From: Hamadaea tsunoensis DSM 44101
GTDB taxonomy: Bacteria; Actinomycetota; Actinomycetes; Mycobacteriales; Micromonosporaceae
Reading direction: 5' to 3'
Length of the DNA: 64,000 nucleotides
Assembly: GCF_000428945.1 (NCBI RefSeq)
Contig: NZ_AUAX01000009.1
Location: 275,607 to 339,606 of the forward strand
Below, piece after piece: positions 16,373 through 25,809 of this stretch. The notes beneath the pieces were generated by a model. The model was not told where the DNA came from, did no database searches, and saw nothing but the letters and a program-made list of their open reading frames with translations. Each line of letters opens with the position of its first letter. Position 1 is the stretch's first letter. The position numbers and the translations under genes are program-made.

Positions 16373-16779
16373 GCGACCGGCCGCCCTACTACGCGCGCAT
16401 CCTGCGGCTGAAGTATCTGCGACCGGGCGGGCTGCTCTGCTTCTTCTTCTTCGAAGGTGCGATCGCCCTGGCCACCCTGCTCGCCATGGCCGAACTCGTC
16501 TCGTGGTGGGCCGTCCTCGTCCTGCCCGGCGCGGTCGCCGCCATGGTCAAGATCAACGACGTGATCGCCGGGTTCGGGGCGAGATCGGCCGCCCGTGCGC
16601 ACGCCCGGGCCGCGGTCCGGGTCGCGACCCGCAACGCCGCGAAGCGTACGCGTCGCCGGCAGGTCAAGATGATCGGCCGGGCCAAGGTGCCCCAGCCGGT
16701 GGTGCCGCTGCTGAGCCTGGAGGAGCAGGCCGCCATCGAGGCGCGCCGCCGCCAGTCGGCCTCCCACCGCTACGACTGA
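16369..16779 (+). CDS. small membrane protein of unknown function
   Basis: 136 residues, starting at an ATGA overlap with the holA stop, so probably co-translated. It has two hydrophobic segments (LLCFFFFEGAIALATLLAM and WWAVLVLPGAVAAMVKI), then a strongly basic amphipathic stretch (AARAHARAAVRVATRNAAKR) and a C-terminal tail likely in the cytoplasm. No family recognised. The basic region could contact nucleic acid or phospholipid, which is inference only. Confidence 0.8.
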   Translation: MSDRPPYYARILRLKYLRPGGLLCFFFFEGAIALATLLAMAELVSWWAVLVLPGAVAAMVKINDVIAGFGARSAARAHARAAVRVATRNAAKRTRRRQVKMIGRAKVPQPVVPLLSLEEQAAIEARRRQSASHRYD

Positions 16780-16784
16780 CCTCG

Positions 16785-16870
16785 ATCAGGCGATCCGCGG
16801 GAATCAGGCGATCCGCGACGATCTGGCATTCCGCGACGATCCGGATCCCACAACGATCCGGATCCCACAA
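16785..16870. repeat. two short tandem duplications downstream of a stop codon
   Basis: ATCAGGCGATCCGCG occurs at 16785-16799 and 16803-16817 (18-bp period). CGATCCGGATCCCACAA occurs twice with no gap at 16837-16853 and 16854-16870. The block fills the spacer between convergent genes and resembles the GATC-containing arrays at 637-690 and 9889-9968. Confidence 0.85.
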
Positions 16871-16873
16871 CGC

Positions 16874-16904
16874 GAAAAAGCCCGCCGCCATACCGGCGCG
16901 GGCT
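16874..16904 (-). terminator. rho-independent terminator of rpsT
   Basis: On the minus strand, AGCCCGC pairs with GCGGGCT (16898-16904 with 16879-16885) around an inner GCCG/CGGC extension and a GTAT-type loop. A run of five T residues follows at 16874-16878. It lies 15 bp beyond the rpsT stop. Confidence 0.85.
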
Positions 16905-16919
16905 GATTCGCGTGATGCG

Positions 16920-17186
16920 TCAGGCGGAAACGGCGCCCAGGCGCTTGGCGATCGACGACTTGCGGTTCGCCGCCTGGTTCTTGTGGATGACGCCCTTGCT
17001 GACGGCCTTGTCCAGCTGGCGCGACGCGGCGCGCAGCAGCTCGGTGGCCTTCTCGGTGTCGCCGGCCTCGGTCGCCTCGTGGAACTTGCGGACCGCGGTC
17101 TTCAGCGACGACTTGACCGACTTGTTGCGCAGCCGGGCCTTCTCGTTCTGGCGGTTGCGCTTGATCTGGGACTTGATGTTCGCCAC
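16920..17186 (-). CDS. rpsT: 30S ribosomal protein S20 (bS20)
   Basis: 88 residues, very basic. It begins with the family signature [20 protein letters not shown] and ends [13 protein letters not shown]. It binds the 5' domain of 16S rRNA during small-subunit assembly. GTG 17186 is chosen because the conserved protein begins exactly there; the longer open frame adds 13 non-conserved residues. It is opposite in orientation to holA and lepA, as in other actinobacteria, and has its own terminator. Confidence 0.97.
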   Translation of the reverse strand: MANIKSQIKRNRQNEKARLRNKSVKSSLKTAVRKFHEATEAGDTEKATELLRAASRQLDKAVSKGVIHKNQAANRKSSIAKRLGAVSA

Positions 17187-17443
17187 GCGACAGCCTCGTC
17201 CTGCTCTTCTCGGGTTCGGATTCATTGCACAGGCCGGTGACGGCCGCGACGTGCCAGGTTACCAGGTCGGGGTGGGCGGGGCCAAAACGGGCCGCCACCG
17301 ACTCCGCCGATGTCACGCTCAGTCTAGCGGCAGCTCCGTGCGATGAACCACCCGCCGGTGTCGGTGATCACGCCGGTACGCGTGCCGGGCCGGCGAGGAT
17401 GGGACGCCGCGACTCATTTCTCTGCCGGCGGTTAGTGTGAAGT

Positions 17444-17983
17444 GTGGAGCTGAGCGAATTCTGGAGCATCCTCGCGGCGGCCCGGGCCGATGTCGACGGC
17501 GCCTACGGCGAGGACGGCGCGACGCTGGCGAAAGCCCTGCGGCTGCGGTTGGACGATCTGTCCGCCGAGCGTCGCGCGGCCTTCGGGGAGCACTTCGTCC
17601 TAGTCGACGCCGCGGCCTGCCGGTGGGACCTGTTCGGGGCGGCGTACCTGATCGGCGGCGGCTGTGATCTTGCGGGTTTCGCGGACTTCCGGGCGGGCCT
17701 GATCGCGGCGGGCGAAGAATGGCACACCCGAGCCCTCGCCGATCCGGACATGCTGGCCGGGCACCCGATCGTCGCCGAGGCGGCGGACTGGGACGACGAC
17801 AGCGCGCTCTACGCGGAGCTCGTCGCCACGGCGGTCGCCGAGGCCACCGGTGCCGCTCAGGCGGAGCGGGAGCTCGCGGGGGAGCGCTGGGACTTCGACG
17901 ACGACGCCGCGATGCGCCACCGGCTGCCCCGGCTGTCGGCCCTGTTCCTCGGCTGGCCCAAGAACGAGGGCTGCCGCTGCTGA
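17444..17983 (+). CDS. DUF4240 domain protein
   Basis: 179 acidic residues. The N-terminal block ELSEFWSILAAARADVDG, with WDLFGAAYLIGGGCDLAGF and DFRAGLIAAGEEWHTRALAD, matches the DUF4240 family, small proteins of unknown function common in actinomycetes. It ends GWPKNEGCRC. The GTG start at 17444 has a TAGTGT hexamer five bases upstream, suggesting leaderless initiation. The 257-bp spacer before it (17187-17443) holds the rpsT promoter region and nothing else I recognise. Confidence 0.8.
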   Translation: MELSEFWSILAAARADVDGAYGEDGATLAKALRLRLDDLSAERRAAFGEHFVLVDAAACRWDLFGAAYLIGGGCDLAGFADFRAGLIAAGEEWHTRALADPDMLAGHPIVAEAADWDDDSALYAELVATAVAEATGAAQAERELAGERWDFDDDAAMRHRLPRLSALFLGWPKNEGCRC

Positions 17984-18186
17984 CGAGGGCCGCTGCCCCC
18001 GGAGGGGGCTGCTGAGGAGGCGGCGAGAGCCCCGGGCGCGCCAACGCAACTCCGAGGAACCCGAGGGGGACGCCCGCCGATTCGGCCGGGGTTGCCGCTG
18101 TCGGAAGAGCGATCCGCCGGGCATGGGATCATAGGAGGCGAGCTGCGACCGCAGCCCGCCCTTCTTCCCGACGAAACGGACTGTCC

Positions 18187-20057
<1,871 letters not shown>

Positions 20058-20061
<4 letters not shown>

Positions 20062-20573
20062 CCGTCTTCTGTACGCGTTGCGGCGCCCCGCTCCCCGGGG
20101 CGCCGCCGGTCAGGTGTGCCGCCTGCGCGTACGAGACGTATGTGAACGCGCGACCCACCGCGAGCCTGATCGTGACCAACGACCGGGGGGAGTTCCTGGC
20201 GGTGCGCCGGGCCCGGGAGCCGCAGATCGGGTTGTGGGAGACGCCGGGCGGGTTCTGCGACGGCTGGGAGGAGCCCGCCGCCGCGGCCGTACGCGAGGGC
20301 GTGGAGGAACTCGGCGTCGAGGTACGCCTCGGCGGCTTCGTCGGCATGTACATCGGCACCTACCTGTTCCAGGACGAGCCGTTGCCGGTGCTCGACTGTT
20401 TCTGGTTCGCCACCCTGCCGCCGGATGCGCCGGTCGTGCTCGATCCGGCCGAGGCCACCGAGATGGCGTGGTTTTCGCTGGTGGAGCCGCCGGGGATGGC
20501 GTTTTCCACGATGGACCGGGCGCTGGCCGACGCGGTCGCTCTCCTTTGTAGAAAAGATCAGCCGACCGAGTAA
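20058..20573 (+). CDS. NUDIX hydrolase with N-terminal zinc ribbon
   Basis: 171 residues, starting at a GTGA overlap with the lepA stop. A small zinc ribbon opens the protein (CTRCGAP and CAAC, residues about 5-23). The NUDIX fold follows, with box [18 protein letters not shown] continuing to VEELGVEV; it fits G-x5-E-x7-R-E-x-x-E-E-x-G. NUDIX enzymes cleave nucleoside diphosphates linked to another moiety. The zinc ribbon is shared with NudC-like and ADP-ribose-type members, but the substrate cannot be read from sequence. Confidence 0.9.
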
Positions 20574-20590
20574 CGCCCGGCAGGACCCAT

Positions 20591-20612
20591 CGTTACCCCA
20601 AGTGCAGTGTTT
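20591..20612 (+). promoter_or_regulatory. 22-bp element shared by the two repeat-protein genes, copy 1
   Basis: Starts CGTTACC and contains TGCAGTGT. It matches the element at 21921-21942 in 19 of 22 positions and lies 79 bp before the ATG at 20670; the other copy is 77 bp from its ATG. The flanks are less conserved, so this is probably a promoter or regulator site. I cannot assign the sigma factor or regulator. Confidence 0.6.
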
Positions 20613-20669
20613 GCCGCTTTCGCCCGAATTGCCCGGGATGAAGCGGACCTATGTGCACAAGGAGTGACA

Positions 20670-21794
20670 ATGCAGATGAAGAAGGCCGGGGCTGTCGCCT
20701 TTGGCGCGCTCGCGACCGTCGCGGTGATCGGTGCTCCCGCCTCCGCCGCCGTTGGCAACACCGCCCCCGAGGCCAAGGCGCAGACGATGCGTGAGGTCGG
20801 CGGGCAGTTCCTGGGCACCTCGATCGCCCGTGACGGCTGGGGCTCCCCGTGGGGTGGCCCGCAGCAGGCGCTGGCCGTGGTCGGCACGGGCTCGGTGGCC
20901 AACGCCGCCGCCTGGCAGATCTGCGGTTCGGACGCGGTCGCCGGCGTGGGTGTCACGCTCAACGCGAGCTCGCCCGACACCGTTCTGGACGGCTGCACCA
21001 ACGCGAACATCTGGCTGAAGCAGGACACCACCAAGCCGGTCATCGGCGCCCTGAACGACTCCGCGATCGCGGTGGCGTCGTGGCAGGCGTGCGGCTCCGC
21101 GGTCGGTGGCGGCATCGCCGGCACGATCGCGATCCAGGCGCCGCACACCATGCTGGGCGGCTGTGACAACTCGAACATCGTCATCGCGGGCCCGGGTGAC
21201 AACTACACCGAGAGCGCGACCGTCGCGACCGCGAAGGTCAAGCTCACCCCGGCGCAGAAGCAGCAGCTCAAGGCCGCCAAGATGGCCGCGAAGCGGCAGC
21301 GTCTGGCCAACAAGCTGGCCGGCGTCGGCGGCAACCAGACCGACGTGGTCCGGGCGTCGTTCATGGCCAAGAAGAACAACATGCTGGCGGCCAAGCACGC
21401 CGTCAGCCACAACGCCGCGGCGCCCAAGTCCATGGGCGACTGGGGCTCGCCGTGGGACCTGGAGCCGCAGTCGCTGGTCTCCGTCGGCAGCGGCAGCGCG
21501 GCCCAGGTCGCCAGCTGGCAGGCCTGCGGCGGCACCGCGGTCTGGGGTGTCGGCGGCGTCATCTCCAGCGGATCGCCGAACACGGTGTTCGGCGACTGCC
21601 GCAACGCGACCGTGCACATCACGCAGGACGACCCGACCGCGGTGATCTCGGTGCTCGACAACTCGTCGATCAACGTGGCCCCGTGGCAGGTCTGCGGCTC
21701 GAACACCGTCGCGGGCGTCGGCCTCAACGCGTCGGTCCAGTCCCCGAACACGGTCTTCGGCGGCTGCCACAACGCCGACACGATCATCGACTAG
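20670..21794 (+). CDS. secreted C-X23-C repeat protein A (uncharacterised)
   Basis: 374 residues with a clear Sec signal peptide (to about Ala27). There are two homologous modules, 56-174 and 257-374. Each starts with a GWGSPW or DWGSPW motif and carries two repeats of about 56 residues. Every repeat has WQ-x-CG, exactly 23 residues, then GC or DC followed by a polar residue and N: Cys85/109, 141/165, 286/310, 342/366. A Lys/Ala-rich helical linker (about 186-250) joins the modules. ATG 20670 has AAGGAG at good spacing. The adjacent gene at 21998 is a paralogue. Distantly reminiscent of chaplins (short secreted hydrophobic repeats with two Cys), but no known family is claimed. Confidence 0.88.
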   Translation: MQMKKAGAVAFGALATVAVIGAPASAAVGNTAPEAKAQTMREVGGQFLGTSIARDGWGSPWGGPQQALAVVGTGSVANAAAWQICGSDAVAGVGVTLNASSPDTVLDGCTNANIWLKQDTTKPVIGALNDSAIAVASWQACGSAVGGGIAGTIAIQAPHTMLGGCDNSNIVIAGPGDNYTESATVATAKVKLTPAQKQQLKAAKMAAKRQRLANKLAGVGGNQTDVVRASFMAKKNNMLAAKHAVSHNAAAPKSMGDWGSPWDLEPQSLVSVGSGSAAQVASWQACGGTAVWGVGGVISSGSPNTVFGDCRNATVHITQDDPTAVISVLDNSSINVAPWQVCGSNTVAGVGLNASVQSPNTVFGGCHNADTIID

Positions 21795-21859
21795 TTCCGC
21801 GTACGCCACCGGCGTACCGGTGGTGGCGGACGGCTCGACGGCTGTCGGAGAAAACAGGG

Positions 21860-21888
21860 GGCGGGGCGGGTCTCGGACTCGCCCCGCC
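21860..21888 (+). terminator. probable terminator after repeat protein A
   Basis: GGCGGGGCG (21860-21868) pairs perfectly with CGCCCCGCC (21880-21888) around an 11-nt loop. A smaller hairpin (CCACCGG-CGTA-CCGGTGG) lies just upstream. No T-run. Confidence 0.5.
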
Positions 21889-21920
21889 TGCTTGTGCGGG
21901 TAACGAGATCTGCGACGGGT

Positions 21921-21942
21921 CGTTACCTCAATTGCAGTGTCT
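21921..21942 (+). promoter_or_regulatory. 22-bp element shared by the two repeat-protein genes, copy 2
   Basis: Starts CGTTACC and contains TTGCAGTGT; three differences from copy 1 at 20591-20612. The ribosome-binding region is also duplicated (CACAAGGAGTGAC before both ATGs), while the sequence between element and ribosome-binding site has diverged. Selective conservation suggests function. Confidence 0.6.
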
Positions 21943-21997
21943 ATACCGATTTGAACCAATTCGTCCGCGAGGACTCTTGGCACCACAAGGAGTGACC

Positions 21998-22939
21998 ATG
22001 CAGGTGAGGAAGGTGGGGGCGGTCGCCGTGGGCGCGCTCGCGACGGTGGCGGCCTTCGGCGCTCCCGCCGCGGCCGCGCCGTACGGTCCGCCCGTCTCCC
22101 ACGACGACGGCGCCGTCCGCACCGCCACCGACGCGACTCCGGCGGCGGGCGTACAGCGGTCGGCCCCGGCGGGCCCGGCCGATCTGGGCTCGACCCTCGG
22201 CGGCGCGCTCGGGCTCGGGCTGGACAAGGACGCACCGGCCAAGATCGGTGGCTCGGGGTTCCAGCCGCTGATCTCGATCGGCGCCGGCTCCTCCGTGATG
22301 GCCGCACCCTGGCAGGTCTGCGGTTCGACCGCCGTCGCCGGCGTCGGCGGCGCGGCGAGCCAGGGCACGCCGAACACCGTCATCGGCGACTGTTCCAACT
22401 CTCACGTCCAGCTCAAGCAGGACGGCGTACCCGGACTGATCTCGATCCTGGACGACAGCGACGTCGACGCGCTGCCCTGGCAGGTCTGCGGCTCCAACGT
22501 GGTCGCCGGTGTCGGCGCCACGGTGGCCTCGTCCTCGCCCGCCACGGTGACCGGCGACTGCACCAACGCGCAGACGCACATCACCGGCGGCGCGGACGCG
22601 ACCGGCCCCAAGAGCCTGATCTCGGTGCTCAGCGGCAGCGCCGTGCACGCACTGCCGTGGCAGGTCTGCGGCTCGACCGCGGTCATGGGCCTCGGTGTCG
22701 CGGCCGGTCTCAACTCGCCGACCACCGTCATCGGCGGTTGCGACAACAGCCGCATCTCGATCACCAAGCGGGCCAACCCCGCCGTGATCCCGCTGCTGTC
22801 GAACGTGGGCCTGAACGTGCTGCCGTTGCAGGCCTGCGCGTCGGACTCGCTCTTCTCGCTCGTCGGGCTCTCCCCGGCGATCGACAGCCCGGCCAACGTG
22901 CTGGGCGGCTGCGACGCGGGTGGCGTCACCTACGAGTGA
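21998..22939 (+). CDS. secreted C-X23-C repeat protein B (uncharacterised)
   Basis: 313 residues, paralogue of the preceding gene: near-identical signal peptide pattern (MQVRKVGAVAVGALATVAA), then a variable Pro/Ala-rich region to about residue 85. Four consecutive repeats follow with cysteines 108/132, 164/188, 223/247 and 280/305. The first three keep the 23-residue gap; the last has 24 and has lost the PW before Q. Each repeat carries two hydrophobic strand-like segments around the first Cys. No basic linker. Predicted extracellular and possibly surface-active or disulfide-linked. ATG 21998 has AAGGAG. A strong terminator follows. Confidence 0.88.
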   Translation: MQVRKVGAVAVGALATVAAFGAPAAAAPYGPPVSHDDGAVRTATDATPAAGVQRSAPAGPADLGSTLGGALGLGLDKDAPAKIGGSGFQPLISIGAGSSVMAAPWQVCGSTAVAGVGGAASQGTPNTVIGDCSNSHVQLKQDGVPGLISILDDSDVDALPWQVCGSNVVAGVGATVASSSPATVTGDCTNAQTHITGGADATGPKSLISVLSGSAVHALPWQVCGSTAVMGLGVAAGLNSPTTVIGGCDNSRISITKRANPAVIPLLSNVGLNVLPLQACASDSLFSLVGLSPAIDSPANVLGGCDAGGVTYE

Positions 22940-22949
22940 GGCGTACGCG

Positions 22950-22985
22950 AAAGGCCCCGGGGTACGCGCCCCGGGGCCTTTCTTC
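22950..22985. terminator. strong bidirectional terminator
   Basis: Perfect 13-bp arms AAAGGCCCCGGGG (22950-22962) and CCCCGGGGCCTTT (22969-22981) with a 6-nt loop and T/A tracts on both sides. It separates the convergent repeat-protein B gene and the dioxygenase gene. Confidence 0.92.
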
Positions 22986-22996
22986 ATGCGTACTTC

Positions 22997-23905
22997 CTAG
23001 CGGAGCCAGGGGATGCTGCGGTCGAGCTGGCCGCGCTCCTTGAGCTCCTTGCGCAGCGGGATCTCGTCGTCGACGTAGCCGTCCCAGTTGATGCCCCAGT
23101 AGTTCGCCGAGTGCGGAGCCTCGCCGAGCAGCTGGCGCTGGACCGGGGTGCGGTTGGCGTACCACTCGCCGTTGGGGTCGAAGTCGATCGCGTCGAGGTG
23201 CCGGATCCACCGGTACGTGTACCCGATGAACAGCATCTTGCGCGTGATCGTCGACAGGTTCGTCGAGCGGGAGTGCCACTGGCGGCGGTCGAAGATGAAC
23301 GCGTCGCCCGGGTTGGCCGTGATCTCCACGGTGCCCTCGGGGTCCGGGTTGTGCACCGTCAGGTCCGCCGGGCGGCTCAGCGAGTTCTTCAGGTGGCTGC
23401 CCGGGATGACCTTGGTGGCACCCCGGCCGGTCTCCGACAGGTCGCTCAGCACGTACGCGATCTTCAGCGAGAACATCGGCCGCGGCAGGTTCGGGTCCAT
23501 CGTCTCCGGGTCGGAGTTCTGCCGGTACCCGTCCTGGTGCCAGCCCCAGTAGGGCTTCTCCGGCTCCTTGGCCGGCGGGGTGACGTCCAGGTGGTTGTGG
23601 TGGGAGTAGATGTTCCAGCCCGCCAGGCCCCACATGTAGGGCAGCACCTTCGGGTGGGTGAGCAGGTCGCCGAAGAGCTCGTCGCGGTTGAGGAAGCCCA
23701 GCAGGTGGACGGTGCCGTTCTTGTCGTTGCCGGCCGCCACCTCCTCCGCGTACACGCGGTCGACGGCGGCTTCGAGGGCCGCCCGGTGCTCCTCGGTCAG
23801 CACGTTGCGCAGCAGCAAGAAGCCCTGCTCATGGAACTCCTTGCGGTCGACCTCGCTGATCGGCTCATAGCCGGTGAGATCGCCGTAGTAGTTCGGGTTC
23901 GCCAT
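22997..23905 (-). CDS. phytanoyl-CoA dioxygenase (PhyH) family Fe(II)/2-oxoglutarate oxygenase
   Basis: 302 residues. PhyH-type enzymes hydroxylate substrates using Fe(II) and 2-oxoglutarate. The metal-binding HxD is in WGWHQDGYRQ and the distal His is probably that of DRRQWHSRSTN. GEWYANRTPVQRQL lies near the C-terminus. The substrate is unknown: family members act on lipids, amino acids (including ectoine) and secondary metabolites, and no pathway partner is nearby. ATG 23905 sits beside GGGGAGG and begins ANPNYYGDLTGYEPI; a longer frame adds about 97 Pro/Arg-rich shadow residues. The 211-bp spacer upstream (23906-24116) shows no gene. Confidence 0.9.
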   Translation of the reverse strand: MANPNYYGDLTGYEPISEVDRKEFHEQGFLLLRNVLTEEHRAALEAAVDRVYAEEVAAGNDKNGTVHLLGFLNRDELFGDLLTHPKVLPYMWGLAGWNIYSHHNHLDVTPPAKEPEKPYWGWHQDGYRQNSDPETMDPNLPRPMFSLKIAYVLSDLSETGRGATKVIPGSHLKNSLSRPADLTVHNPDPEGTVEITANPGDAFIFDRRQWHSRSTNLSTITRKMLFIGYTYRWIRHLDAIDFDPNGEWYANRTPVQRQLLGEAPHSANYWGINWDGYVDDEIPLRKELKERGQLDRSIPWLR

Positions 23906-24116
23906 GTCCTCCCCTAGGGTGGTGGTCAGCGGTCGGGACGGTCGGCGCGGAGCGGGGCTTGGGGGCGGCGGGGATGCTGCCCACGAGGGTGGCCCGTGCC
24001 TCGGCCGGCACAAGAAGGCGATGGTAACTCGCGTCCCCGAGCGCCGCGTGACCGAGATCCGCCCGACCCGACCGCAGGGTGATGAATCGGACAGAATCGG
24101 GCCGAAAACCAGCTGG

Positions 24117-24965
24117 TCAGGCGACGCTCGCCACGACCTGCGTCGGATCCGCCGAGGGCAGGTCGTTCCAGGAACCCGTCTGCGCAGTCCACTCACGCCC
24201 GGCGAAGGCCACCCGGGCGACCCCGTGGTCGGCCGCGCGGGACACGAGCCAGTGCGCGTACGCCCAGCCCTGCGTGGCCGCCGTCGCCGGTACGCGGACC
24301 GCCTTGGCCTGGTCGTCGACCTGCAGCACGAAGGAGGTGCCGTAGTCCAGCCGCATGCTCTCGGCGAGCGCGGAGACGGCCGGACCGCCGACGGGCGAGG
24401 ACGACGCCTCCGGCACGGTGCAGACCACGGCCGCCGGGGCGTGGCCGAGCAGGGCGTCGGCGATCGTCTGCGCCTCGTCGGCCCACTTCTCGTACGCGTT
24501 CGGGTACGCCGAGCGCTGCACCTTCTGGGCGGCCTCGGTGACCCGCATCGCCTGCCAGCCCTTGACCTTCACCAGGGCGGTGTAGAACTTCTTGGCGGCG
24601 TACCGCGGGTCGGAGATCTGCTCCGCGGTGCCCCAGCCCTGGCTCGGCCGTTGCTGGAACAGGCCCAGCGAGTCGCGGTCCCCGCCGGACAGGTTCTCCA
24701 GCTTGGACTCCTGCAACGCGGTCGCCAGCGCGACCACGACGCCGCGGGCGGGCACCTTGCGGCTCTGCCCGACCGCGGTGACGGTGGCGGCGTTGGCCAT
24801 CTGGGTCAGGTCCAGCGAGACGCTCCCGGCCGGGCTGGTGACCTCACAGCCGAGCTTGGGCGGCAGGCCGAAGGGCCGCTTCGGGCCGGAGCGGCCGGCG
24901 AGGTAGAGCGCGAAGGCCGCGAGCAGCACGACCACGAGTCCGCCGACGATCACCCGTGCCTTCAC
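24117..24965 (-). CDS. membrane-anchored lytic-transglycosylase-like protein
   Basis: About 282 residues: one N-terminal transmembrane helix, then an extracytoplasmic domain. The conserved core LATALQESKLENLSGGDRDS followed by LGLFQQRPSQGWG is the hallmark of a widespread actinobacterial protein related to lysozyme/SLT domains, with the Glu of QESKL as candidate catalytic acid. A C-terminal region of about 90 residues may bind substrate. Automatic pipelines often mislabel this family as a heavy-metal transporter. I prefer GTG 24965 over GTG 24971 because TATGGT lies exactly six bases upstream, fitting a leaderless start. Confidence 0.78.
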   Translation of the reverse strand: MKARVIVGGLVVVLLAAFALYLAGRSGPKRPFGLPPKLGCEVTSPAGSVSLDLTQMANAATVTAVGQSRKVPARGVVVALATALQESKLENLSGGDRDSLGLFQQRPSQGWGTAEQISDPRYAAKKFYTALVKVKGWQAMRVTEAAQKVQRSAYPNAYEKWADEAQTIADALLGHAPAAVVCTVPEASSSPVGGPAVSALAESMRLDYGTSFVLQVDDQAKAVRVPATAATQGWAYAHWLVSRAADHGVARVAFAGREWTAQTGSWNDLPSADPTQVVASVA

Positions 24966-25007
24966 GCCCACACCATATCCAGATTCACCCTGCTCCAGCG
25001 AGTACTC

Positions 25008-25766
25008 TCAGCCGCCGATCCCGGTCAACCAGGCCGGACGCCGCTTCTCCCGGGCCGCGGCCACACCCTCGCGACCCTCGGCCGACGTGAAGTGGTGCAC
25101 CGACAAGGCGGCCAGCTGAGCGTCGCCCTGCGGCCGCTCGCGCAGCAGCAGCTTCGTCGCCCGCATCGCCTCCGGACCACCCAGGACCAGGGATTCGGCG
25201 TACGCGCGGGCGGTCTCCTCCAGTTCCCCGGCCGGTACGCACTTCGTCACGAGCCCGATCTCGGCCGCGCGTACGCCGCCGAACACGTCGCCGGTGAGGA
25301 ACAGTTCGGCGGCCGCCCGGCTGGTGATCCGGGACAGGACGACGGCCGAGATCACGGCCGGGACGACGCCGATGCGTACCTCGGTGAAGGCGAAGTGCGC
25401 GTCGGCCGAGCAGACCGCCACGTCGGCCGCCGCGATCAGGCCGAGGCCGCCCGCCCGGGCCGGGCCGCCGACGACGGCCAGCACCGGTTTCGGATGCTCG
25501 GCGATCGCCCGCAGGATGTCGCCGAGGCGGCTCACCGGCATCCCGTCACCGGTGGCGGCCTGGGTCTCCTTGAGATCCGCCCCGGAACAGAAGACGGTTC
25601 CGGTGTGGCGGAGTTCGACGAGGCGTACGGAGTCGTCGGCGGCCGCCTGGTCCAGGGCCGCCAGCAGCTCCGACATCAGCTGCTGGGAGAGCGCGTTGCG
25701 GTTGGCCGGGCTGTCGAGCGTGAGCGTCGCCACGCCCTGCGCGTACGCGGACTGGATGAGAGCCAT
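25008..25766 (-). CDS. enoyl-CoA hydratase/isomerase (crotonase) family protein
   Basis: 252 residues with the crotonase fold. Oxyanion-hole segments are FCSGADLKE and GGPARAGGLGLIAAAD, and a catalytic Glu candidate lies in HFAFTEVRIGVVP. It probably hydrates an enoyl-CoA in fatty-acid or branched-chain catabolism; crotonases vary widely, so the reaction is open. ATG 25766 has TAGGCT six bases upstream (leaderless type). The hemW promoter is back to back with it in the 43-bp spacer. Confidence 0.9.
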   Translation of the reverse strand: MALIQSAYAQGVATLTLDSPANRNALSQQLMSELLAALDQAAADDSVRLVELRHTGTVFCSGADLKETQAATGDGMPVSRLGDILRAIAEHPKPVLAVVGGPARAGGLGLIAAADVAVCSADAHFAFTEVRIGVVPAVISAVVLSRITSRAAAELFLTGDVFGGVRAAEIGLVTKCVPAGELEETARAYAESLVLGGPEAMRATKLLLRERPQGDAQLAALSVHHFTSAEGREGVAAAREKRRPAWLTGIGG

Positions 25767-25809
25767 GGCCGCAGCCTAAAGGAACGTTCAGTACGGCAGA
25801 CTGGGGAAC

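Noticed and set aside
23906..24196. 97-residue N-terminal extension of the dioxygenase frame
   Set aside because: Pro/Arg/Ser-rich without conservation; ATG 23905 has a ribosome-binding site and gives the normal family N-terminus.
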